From contig URUX01000115.1 in NCBI GenBank assembly GCA_900551135.1, positions 1 to 7,819 of the forward strand: a stretch of DNA of 7,819 nucleotides, read 5' to 3'. Positions within the stretch are counted from its first letter, which is position 1, and each line of letters opens with the position of its first letter. This document shows, piece after piece, positions 1 to 5,733 of the stretch. This DNA is from an uncultured Clostridium sp. GTDB lineage: Bacteria; Bacillota; Clostridia; Lachnospirales; Lachnospiraceae. The notes below the pieces were generated by a model that was not told where the DNA came from, did not search any database, and saw only the letters and a list, made by a program, of their open reading frames with translations. The translations under genes and the position numbers were made by a program.

Positions 1-1148
1 AGACAGCTGGAGCCATTCCGGCAGGCAAAGTAATCCAGAGACGGGAACAGGCTCATCCAGGCACTTATTTAGGAAAGGGAAAGCTGGAAGAGGTAAAAGA
101 ACTTTTATGGGAACTGGACGCTACGGGAATTGTGTGCGACGACGAACTTTCCCCTGCCCAGCTTCGCAACATGGAGCAGATTCTGGATACAAAGGTTATG
201 GACAGAACCATGATTATCCTGGATATCTTTGCTGCCCGTGCCCACACCAGGGAAGGAAAAATACAGGTGGAACTGGCTCAGCTGAAATATCGGGCTGTGC
301 GTCTGGTGGGAATGAGAAATTCCCTGTCCCGTCTGGGCGGCGGTATCGGTACCAGGGGACCTGGTGAAAAAAAACTGGAAGTAGACAGAAGGCGGATACA
401 CGATAGAATTGGCCAGTTAAAGAGAGAACTGGAAGAGGTGAAATGCCATCGGGAAATCCAGCGCAAGCAGAGACAGAACGGCCAGGTTATGACAGCAGCG
501 ATAGTAGGCTATACCAATGCAGGAAAGTCTACTCTGTTAAATAAGCTGACGGATGCAGGGATTCTGGCAGAGGACAAGCTGTTTGCAACCCTGGATCCCA
601 CCACCAGAGGGCTTACCCTTCCGGGAGGCCAGAAGATTCTTCTGACTGATACGGTAGGATTTATCCGGAAACTTCCCCATCACCTTATCGAAGCCTTTCG
701 AAGTACCCTTGAGGAAGCAAAATACAGCGATATTATTCTTCATGTGGCAGACTGCTCCAACCCGCAGATGGACGAGCAGATCTACGTGGTCTATGAGACG
801 CTGCGTCAGCTTGAGATTACGGGAAAAACAGTAGTAACTGTATTTAATAAAATAGATAAAATGCCGGAAGGAGTTATTTTAAGGGATATTCAGGCAGATT
901 ACCAGATGAGGATTTCGGCAGCTACAGGGGAAGGCCTGGAAGAACTGAAAGAGGTTCTGGAAAAAATAGTAATGAGCAGCCGCGTGTATCTGGAACGGGT
1001 TTATTCCTATCAGGAGGCCGGAGTGATTCAGAAGATCCGCCAGTACGGTTCTTTGCTTTCAGAAGAATATGAGGAAGGCGGAATCCATGTAAAGGCGTAT
1101 GTTCCGGCGGAACTGTTTGGCCAGTTTGTTTCCCGCCGTCCTCAGTAG
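1..1148 (+). CDS. hflX: GTPase HflX, ribosome-associated (5' end cut by window edge)
   Basis: HflX is a translational GTPase of the Obg/HflX group that binds the 50S subunit and rescues or splits stalled ribosomes under stress; it acts in the cytoplasm. The reading frame is open from base 3 to TAG at 1146-1148, giving 381 visible residues. Family members have about 420, so roughly 40 N-terminal residues lie outside the window; the GTG at 132 is not the start. The HflX-specific N-domain shows GGGIGTRGPGEKKLEVDRR at about visible residues 112-130, followed by a charged helical linker. The G domain has G1 GYTNAGKST (bases 507-533), switch I TTR, G3 DTVGF (648-662), G4 NKID (846-857) and G5 SAATG. 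The short C-terminal domain looks complete. No frameshift or missing catalytic residue is visible. Transcription seems to end at the inverted repeat just downstream, separating it from nrdD. The family call is very secure. Confidence 0.96.
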   Translation, partial: TAGAIPAGKVIQRREQAHPGTYLGKGKLEEVKELLWELDATGIVCDDELSPAQLRNMEQILDTKVMDRTMIILDIFAARAHTREGKIQVELAQLKYRAVRLVGMRNSLSRLGGGIGTRGPGEKKLEVDRRRIHDRIGQLKRELEEVKCHREIQRKQRQNGQVMTAAIVGYTNAGKSTLLNKLTDAGILAEDKLFATLDPTTRGLTLPGGQKILLTDTVGFIRKLPHHLIEAFRSTLEEAKYSDIILHVADCSNPQMDEQIYVVYETLRQLEITGKTVVTVFNKIDKMPEGVILRDIQADYQMRISAATGEGLEELKEVLEKIVMSSRVYLERVYSYQEAGVIQKIRQYGSLLSEEYEEGGIHVKAYVPAELFGQFVSRRPQ

Positions 1149-1176
1149 TTTCTCTGGTACTATTAGATAATATAAT

Positions 1177-1236
1177 AAAACACAATATTTGGATTTGAAA
1201 ATATTTTGTTTCCCAGATATTGTGTTTTCTTTTGCT
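1177..1236 (+). terminator. AT-rich inverted repeat, probable hflX terminator
   Basis: A perfect 12-bp inverted repeat (AAAACACAATAT at 1177-1188, ATATTGTGTTTT at 1217-1228) extends inward by one G-U pair and TGG/CCA to a 16-bp stem with a 20-nt loop. The 3' arm runs into TTTTCTTTTGCTTTCT. It lies 28 bp after the hflX stop, a usual place for a Rho-independent terminator. The stem is AT-rich and so weaker than typical, and the same bases carry the -35 box of the nrdD promoter and possible NrdR half-sites. It may therefore be an operator instead of, or as well as, a terminator. Confidence 0.55.
1180..1225. promoter_or_regulatory. Candidate pair of NrdR boxes upstream of nrdD
   Basis: NrdR is the ATP-cone repressor of ribonucleotide reductase genes, and its published consensus is close to acaCwAtATaTwGtgt, usually present as two boxes about three helical turns apart. 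Here ACACAATATTTGGATT (1180-1195) and TTCCCAGATATTGTGT (1210-1225) each match about 11 of 16 positions. Each has one strong half (ACACAATAT or ATATTGTGT) and one weak half. They start 30 bp apart, and the second covers the -35 box of the nrdD promoter, where a repressor would act. The assignment is an inference from position and partial motif match. The pairing could simply reflect a terminator stem. Confidence 0.35.
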
Positions 1237-1248
1237 TTCTGCTATAAT
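1220..1248 (+). promoter_or_regulatory. Sigma-A promoter for nrdD, extended -10
   Basis: The -10 box is a perfect TATAAT at 1243-1248 preceded by TG plus one base (TGC), an extended -10. The -35 candidate TTGTGT at 1220-1225 is 17 bp upstream. Transcription would begin near 1255, giving a leader of about 155 nt before the nrdD start codon. The -35 lies inside the 3' arm of the inverted repeat after hflX, so termination or repressor binding there could interact with initiation. Confidence 0.7.
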
Positions 1249-1309
1249 GAGACCCATAGCGACTTTATCCCTTGTCTGCAGGAACAGGTTTTATAAAGGA
1301 GTTTTTATT

Positions 1310-1390
1310 TTGGCCTTTTTTGCGGATATGGATGGAATAACCTGGGGAAATCCCCCAGGAACATACATATATCAGGATGAATCAGGATGA
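1310..1390 (+). CDS. Possible 26-codon leader ORF before nrdD
   Basis: A TTG codon at 1310 is preceded by AAAGGAG (1295-1301) with an 8-nt gap, an ideal ribosome binding site arrangement. The frame runs 26 codons (beginning MAFFADMDGITWGNPP) to TGA at 1388-1390. It is in the same frame as nrdD and ends 21 bases before the chosen nrdD start, so translational coupling or attenuation is conceivable. The GC-rich hairpin at 1341-1359 lies inside it. The peptide is not recognised, has no run of one amino acid that would suggest classical attenuation, and begins with a weak start codon. It could be a chance ORF in the leader. Confidence 0.25.
   Translation: MAFFADMDGITWGNPPGTYIYQDESG
1341..1359 (+). 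promoter_or_regulatory. GC-rich hairpin in the nrdD leader
   Basis: CCTGGGG (1341-1347) pairs perfectly with CCCCAGG (1353-1359) around a 5-nt loop. No T-run follows, so it is not an intrinsic terminator. It sits about 35 nt before the nrdD Shine-Dalgarno sequence and could affect mRNA stability or translation. No known riboswitch or leader family is recognised. Confidence 0.45.
1371..1390 (+). repeat. Tandem 10-bp repeat just before nrdD
   Basis: The unit ATCAGGATGA occurs twice without a gap at 1371-1380 and 1381-1390. The core CAGGATGATT recurs at 1408-1417 over the nrdD start codon. The repeat lies directly 5' of the nrdD ribosome binding site (AAAGGAG, 1394-1400), so a change in copy number would alter the leader ORF end and the spacing before that site. 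It is most likely a simple slippage duplication. Confidence 0.85.
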
Positions 1391-1411
1391 TTGAAAGGAG
1401 TCATGGACAGG

Positions 1412-3778
1412 ATGATTAAGGTAGTAAAACGAGACGGAGAGGTAGCGGAATTTAAACTGTCAAAGATTACAGAAGCAATTAAAAAGGCATTTAAAGCTAC
1501 AAAGAAGGATTACAATAATGAAATTCTGGAACTTTTGTCTCTTCGTGTAACTGCAGATTTCCAGCCAAAGATGAAAGACGGCACCATCAGCGTAGAGGAA
1601 ATCCAGGACAGTGTAGAGCATGTGCTGGAACAGACCGGATATACAGATGTGGCAAAGGCATACATTTTATATAGAAAACAGCGTGAGAAAATCCGCAATA
1701 TGAAGAATACCATTCTGGACTACAAGGACGTAGTAAACAGCTACGTAGAAGTAGAGGACTGGAGAGTAAAGGAAAATTCCACAGTTACCTATTCTGTAGG
1801 AGGTCTGATTTTAAGCAACTCCGGTGCAGTTACTGCCAACTACTGGCTGTCTGAGATTTACGATCAGGAAATCGCCAATGCACACCGCAATGCGGATATT
1901 CATCTCCATGATTTGTCCATGCTGACCGGTTACTGTGCTGGATGGTCTTTAAAGCAGCTTCTGGTAGAAGGATTAGGCGGTATTCCGGGTAAGATCACTT
2001 CTTCCCCGGCAAAGCATTTATCCGTTTTATGCAACCAGATGGTAAACTTCCTGGGAATTATGCAGAATGAGTGGGCCGGTGCACAGGCATTTTCTTCCTT
2101 TGATACCTATCTGGCTCCATTTGTTAAGGTGGATAATTTATCCTATCCGGAAGTTAAAAAATGTATTGAATCCTTTATCTATGGTGTCAATACCCCCAGC
2201 CGCTGGGGTACCCAGGCTCCATTCTCCAATATTACCTTAGACTGGACCGTTCCCAACGATATGGCGGAGATGAATGCCATTGTAGGCGGCAAGGAGATGG
2301 ATTTTAAGTACAAGGACTGTAAAAAAGAGATGGACATGGTCAATAAGGCATTTATTGAAACCATGATCGAAGGCGATGCCAATGGCCGGGGCTTCCAGTA
2401 TCCGATTCCTACTTACTCCATTACCAAAGACTTTGACTGGTCTGATACGGAAAACAACCGTCTTCTGTTTGAAATGACTGCCAAATACGGTACACCTTAT
2501 TTCTCCAACTACATCAACAGCGATATGGAACCCAGCGATGTCCGTTCCATGTGCTGCCGCCTCCGTCTGGATTTGAGAGAACTTCGCAAAAAAACCGGCG
2601 GATTCTTCGGTTCGGGAGAGAGCACCGGTTCCATCGGTGTAGTTACCATTAATATGCCGAGACTGGCGTATCTGGCAAAGGATGAAGCGGATTTCTATAA
2701 GAGACTGGATGATATGATGGATATTTCCGCCCGTTCTCTGCACATTAAGAGAGAAGTTATCAGTAAACTGCTGGACAATGGTTTATATCCATATACAAAG
2801 CGTTACCTGGGAACCTTTAACAATCATTTTTCCACCATTGGTCTGGTTGGTATGAACGAGGCCGGATTAAATGCAAAATGGCTGGGCGTAGACATGACCC
2901 ATAAAGAGACTCAGGAATTTTCCAAGAATGTGTTAAACCACATGAGAGAGAGACTGAAAGATTATCAGGAGCAGTATGGCGACCTGTACAATCTGGAGGC
3001 GACTCCGGCTGAATCTACCAGCTATCGTCTGGCAAAACATGACAAGAAGCGTTTCCCGGATATTAAGACTGCAAACGGAGACTGCGGCACTCCATATTAC
3101 ACCAACAGTTCCCATCTTCCGGTTGGATATACTGCAGACGTATTTGACGCTTTGGATATTCAGGATGAACTGCAGACCCTGTATACGTCCGGAACGGTAT
3201 TCCATGCGTTTTTAGGCGAAAAGCTTCCGGACTGGAAAGCAGCAGCCAAACTGGTACGTACCATCGCAGAAAATTACAGTCTGCCATATTACAGTATTTC
3301 TCCAACTTATTCCATCTGTAAGGATCATGGATATCTGTCAGGAGAACACTTCAGCTGTCCGGTATGCGGCAGAGAGGCAGAGGTTTACAGCCGGATTACC
3401 GGCTATTACCGTCCGGTTAAAAACTGGAATGAGGGTAAACTGGAAGAATATAAGGCGCGTAAGACGTATGACCCGCTTCATTCCAAATTAAAGAGAAGCC
3501 ACGCACTGGCTCATGCAGATGGGGCAAATCAGGCTGCTGCCAATGCAGGAGAAGCAGGAATGTACCTGTTTACCACCAAGACCTGTCCTAACTGCAAGGC
3601 AGCAAAAGAGTTTTTAAAGGATATGAATTATCAGGTGGTTGACGCAGAAGAAAATGAAGAACTGTCTGATAAGTACGGAATTATGCAGGCACCGACTCTG
3701 GTAGTTGTAAAAGACGGTCAGGTGACCAAATATGTCAATGCATCCAATATTCGGAAATTTGCTGAAGAACAGGAATAA
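1412..3778 (+). CDS. nrdD: Anaerobic (class III) ribonucleoside-triphosphate reductase with C-terminal redoxin domain
   Basis: This cytoplasmic glycyl-radical enzyme reduces ribonucleotides to deoxyribonucleotides without oxygen. The 788 residues show, in order: an ATP-cone regulatory domain (about 1-95, MIKVVKRDGE onward); the barrel with candidate active-site cysteines at C175 (GYCAGW) and C381/C382 (MCCRLRLD); a zinc site C636, H639, C649, C652; and the glycyl-radical loop RITGYYRPV with G664 as the radical residue. After an Ala/Gly-rich linker (about 695-715), residues 716-788 form a thioredoxin/glutaredoxin-like domain with C725-P-N-C728 and a likely cis-proline P761, suggesting a built-in reductant as opposed to formate. 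The ATG at 1412 was chosen because MIKVVKRDG is the family start; AAAGGAG ends 11 nt before it. The TTG at 1391 contains the ribosome binding site and the ATG at 1403 is only 2 nt from it. No nrdG activase follows. The core call is very secure, the reductant role inferred. Confidence 0.97.
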   Translation: MIKVVKRDGEVAEFKLSKITEAIKKAFKATKKDYNNEILELLSLRVTADFQPKMKDGTISVEEIQDSVEHVLEQTGYTDVAKAYILYRKQREKIRNMKNTILDYKDVVNSYVEVEDWRVKENSTVTYSVGGLILSNSGAVTANYWLSEIYDQEIANAHRNADIHLHDLSMLTGYCAGWSLKQLLVEGLGGIPGKITSSPAKHLSVLCNQMVNFLGIMQNEWAGAQAFSSFDTYLAPFVKVDNLSYPEVKKCIESFIYGVNTPSRWGTQAPFSNITLDWTVPNDMAEMNAIVGGKEMDFKYKDCKKEMDMVNKAFIETMIEGDANGRGFQYPIPTYSITKDFDWSDTENNRLLFEMTAKYGTPYFSNYINSDMEPSDVRSMCCRLRLDLRELRKKTGGFFGSGESTGSIGVVTINMPRLAYLAKDEADFYKRLDDMMDISARSLHIKREVISKLLDNGLYPYTKRYLGTFNNHFSTIGLVGMNEAGLNAKWLGVDMTHKETQEFSKNVLNHMRERLKDYQEQYGDLYNLEATPAESTSYRLAKHDKKRFPDIKTANGDCGTPYYTNSSHLPVGYTADVFDALDIQDELQTLYTSGTVFHAFLGEKLPDWKAAAKLVRTIAENYSLPYYSISPTYSICKDHGYLSGEHFSCPVCGREAEVYSRITGYYRPVKNWNEGKLEEYKARKTYDPLHSKLKRSHALAHADGANQAAANAGEAGMYLFTTKTCPNCKAAKEFLKDMNYQVVDAEENEELSDKYGIMQAPTLVVVKDGQVTKYVNASNIRKFAEEQE

Positions 3779-3795
3779 ATAAAATATGAAAACAG

Positions 3796-3840
3796 AAACA
3801 GGCGCGGATACGGCACTTTTGTGCCGGCTGCGCCTGTTTT
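3796..3840. terminator. Bidirectional terminator between nrdD and the MATE pseudogene
   Basis: The outer stem AAACAGGCGC (3796-3805) pairs perfectly with GCGCCTGTTT (3830-3839). Beyond a small internal loop, the inner stem CGGCAC/GTGCCG (3811-3816, 3821-3826) closes a TTTT loop. A short T-run follows on the + strand, and the A-rich stretch at 3779-3797 gives a T-run on the - strand. It lies between convergent genes, 17 bp after the nrdD stop and 28 bp beyond the MATE stop, so it probably serves both. Confidence 0.85.
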
Positions 3841-3867
3841 GATGCCGGATTTGCATAAATGCTGCTT

Positions 3868-5141
3868 CTAGCAAATGGATTTACAGGATTTCTCTGACGT
3901 TTTGCTGTTTAAATAAATATAAAATCCAATATTTAGGAGAATCCCGACAGCGGTAGAGACAGGGGCAGAAAGACCGATTTTGGTCAGGCTGGCATGGGGC
4001 TGGATACTCATAAAATACGCCATGGGAAGACGGACGAAAAGGGTCTGAACAAGCCCCTGTACCATAACCCAGACGGTTTTATCGTTTCCATTAAAATAAC
4101 CCACCATACTAAATAAAACAGCAGTTGCAATGGTTTCCGGTGCAAATCCTTTCAGATAATCAAATCCGTTTTGGATGACTGCGGCATCGGAAGAGAAAAA
4201 TCCTGCCAAAACATCTCCTTTTGTCATAATCAGGGCAAAGACCATACAGCCAAACAGGAGACCGGTAAGGATTCCGGTAAACATAGAATGTTTTGCACGC
4301 GTCTTATTGCCGGCTCCCACATTCTGAGAGACAAAGGAAGCCATGAACTGCATCAGCGCACTCGGAATCAGCATGGCAAAATTGACAATTTTGCTGGCTA
4401 CGCCGTAGCCGGAAGAAGCTTCCAGACCGAGGCGGTTGACAAAGGCACAGAGGGCCAGAAAGGACAGCTGGGTCAAAAGTTCCTGAAGAGCCAGGGGAAG
4501 ACCGATTTTAAGAAATTTCCAGCATTGCTGGTTGAGACGGAAATCCATTCTGGTAATAGAAAAGGGAAGTTTTGCTTTTATAAGAAGCCAGACAGCGCAG
4601 ATGACGCTGACAGCCTGTGCAAAAACAGTTGCAGCAGCAGCTCCGGATGCGTCCATATGCAGCCCGGCTACCAGTACCAGATCTCCAATTACATTGACAA
4701 TGCAGGCAATTAAAACAAATAAAAGCGGCGATTTACTGTCGCCAAGCCCCCGGAAAATGGCAGAAAGCAGGTTATAGGCAACAATGAAAAAGATACCGCT
4801 TCCGCAAATGCGGATATAATCTGCCGTCAGATCTACTGCTTCTGAGGGAGCCTGCATCAGGAGGGAGACAGGGCGGGCAAAACAAACTTTTCACCCATGT
4901 AGCGGGCAGTCAGGACGGTAATTCCCATAGCCGGCTGGGTCACAACAAAGGTAACAAGATTGAGAACCTGGCTTCCTGTAGAAACTGCAGAAAGTCCGGA
5001 AGTAGAGCCGAATCTGCCGACTACCAGAAGATCGACAGCTCCATAGGCGGCCTGTAAAATAAGGGCGCCAAGAATTGGAAGCATGAAGGAAATCAGTTTT
5101 TTGAGAATGCTTCCATGGGTAAAATCAGAGTTCTCATTCAT
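3868..5141 (-). pseudogene. MATE-family efflux transporter, broken by internal deletion and frameshift
   Basis: MATE proteins export drugs and other cationic compounds across the inner membrane using Na+ or H+ gradients and have 12 helices in about 450 residues. Here the N-terminal piece starts at ATG 5141 (AAAGGAGG 10 nt upstream), covers helices 1-2 to ARYMGEK, then runs out of frame to TGA at 4857-4859. The remainder (FARPVSLLMQAPSEAVDLT onward, helices 4-12) is in another frame and ends at TAG 3868-3870. Aligned by eye with the intact MATE at 5734-7107, about 28 residues containing helix 3 are absent. The net loss is therefore about 85 bp, and it is not a multiple of three. The rest is clean, so the lesion looks recent. 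The stop and the internal ATG overlap as TGATG, but no ribosome binding site precedes that ATG, and without helix 3 a functional two-chain pump is unlikely. The gene overlaps the marR end by 8 bp. Confidence 0.88.
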
Positions 5142-5586
5142 TGTGGAATTTCCTCCTTTCCTGCATAATTTGATAAAAGGTTTCAATGGTTTGAATCATA
5201 CATTCTGCATCTGACTCAGAAATGGCGTCCATATAGGGAGCCAGGGAGTTAAAGTAGGCCTCATTGTATATGTGTGACAGTTCTTTGCCGGCCTCTGTAA
5301 TGGAGATATAGGTAATGCGGCCGTCTTCGGCAGAGGAAAGTTTTTTCAGATAGCCTTTCGACTCCATTTCTTTGACAGTTCGAGTGACACCTGGTCTTGG
5401 AATCTGAAGGGTGTCGCTGATGTCAGAGATTTTTACCTGAATGCCCTGCTGTTCCAGTGTCTGAATGGTATCCAGATAGTGTATGTAAGAAGATGTCACC
5501 CCTTTTGGCAAAGCAGGCAGCATGTCCCGAATTCGTTTTGCCTGGTAGCAGGCGTCCAGCATTCGCTTGATAAGTTGGATTTTCAT
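5134..5586 (-). CDS. MarR-family transcriptional regulator
   Basis: This 150-residue protein is a typical dimeric winged-helix MarR regulator, a cytoplasmic repressor that usually releases DNA on binding a small ligand. Helical dimerisation segments lie at about 1-25 and 105-145. The winged helix-turn-helix spans about 38-105, with VKISDISDTLQIPRPGVTRTVKEM-type helices (recognition helix about 64-76) and the wing carrying the conserved D88-G-R90. Both flanking helices are complete and the length is normal. The ATG at 5586 has AGGAGG 7 nt upstream. The stop codon overlaps the start of the MATE gene by 8 bp (5134-5141), the usual coupled marR-efflux arrangement, so it most likely represses its own operon from the palindrome at 5615-5635. 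The ligand cannot be told from sequence. Its partner pump is disrupted, so it may now mainly control itself or distant targets. Confidence 0.95.
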   Translation of the reverse strand: MKIQLIKRMLDACYQAKRIRDMLPALPKGVTSSYIHYLDTIQTLEQQGIQVKISDISDTLQIPRPGVTRTVKEMESKGYLKKLSSAEDGRITYISITEAGKELSHIYNEAYFNSLAPYMDAISESDAECMIQTIETFYQIMQERRKFHNE

Positions 5587-5614
5587 AGAGCAGCCTCCTA
5601 ATATAGTTATGGAA

Positions 5615-5635
5615 GGTAATTACCAGTGGTAATTA
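5615..5635. promoter_or_regulatory. Palindromic operator of the marR operon
   Basis: TAATTACC-AGT-GGTAATTA (5617-5635) is a perfect 8-bp inverted repeat with a 3-bp centre. A second, overlapping perfect palindrome GGTAATTACC lies at 5615-5624, so GGTAATTA also occurs as a direct repeat 13 bp apart. It overlaps the -10 box and the expected transcription start of marR, the standard place for MarR autorepression. Binding is inferred. No second copy was noticed elsewhere in the window, including before the intact MATE gene. Confidence 0.8.
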
Positions 5636-5661
5636 TATAGGAAAAATTTCCCATTTGTCAA
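5632..5661 (-). promoter_or_regulatory. Consensus sigma-A promoter of the marR-MATE operon
   Basis: On the - strand, a perfect TTGACA (5661-5656) is followed after 18 bp by a perfect TATAAT (5637-5632). A TATATA with 16-bp spacing overlaps it. Transcription would start near 5625, within the palindromic operator, about 40 nt before the marR start codon. Confidence 0.88.
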
Positions 5662-5670
5662 GCAAAAGAT

Positions 5671-5723
5671 AAAAGAAAAAAGCGTACCGTTTTTGGACGC
5701 CGAAGCGAAACGATACACTTTTT
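5671..5723 (-). terminator. Strong Rho-independent terminator after the intact MATE gene
   Basis: On the - strand a 16-bp stem (5723-5708 with 5692-5677, two G-U pairs) encloses a 3-bp CGC/GCG stem capped by a stable UUCG tetraloop (5707-5698). A long U-rich tract (TTTTTTTCTTTT) follows. It begins 10 bp after the MATE stop and separates that gene from the marR promoter, which lies just beyond. Confidence 0.9.
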
Positions 5724-5733
5724 GATGATTAGC

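Noticed and set aside
132..134. GTG at 132 as the start of hflX
   Set aside because: The same frame continues upstream to the window edge and encodes conserved HflX N-domain sequence (for example GTYLGKGKLEEVKELL), so the start lies outside the window.
1391..1411. TTG at 1391 or ATG at 1403 as the nrdD start
   Set aside because: The TTG start would include the ribosome binding site AAAGGAG in the coding region, and the ATG at 1403 is only 2 nt from it. The ATG at 1412 gives the family-typical N-terminus MIKVVKRDG.
1310..1412. UGA readthrough joining the leader ORF to NrdD
   Set aside because: The frames match, but the ATP-cone of NrdD is complete from 1412, a separate ribosome binding site exists, and no recoding element is evident directly after the UGA.
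2237..2743. 168-codon - strand ORF inside nrdD
   Set aside because: It is antisense to the conserved catalytic core of nrdD and has no family resemblance or start signals; it is a shadow frame.
4171..4713. 180-codon + strand ORF
   Set aside because: It lies wholly antisense to the second part of the MATE pseudogene, lacks a ribosome binding site and shows no recognisable domain; it is a shadow frame.
4850..4865. Functional split MATE translated through the TGATG overlap
   Set aside because: There is no ribosome binding site before the internal ATG, and about 28 residues with transmembrane helix 3 are absent altogether, so re-initiation would not restore a normal transporter.
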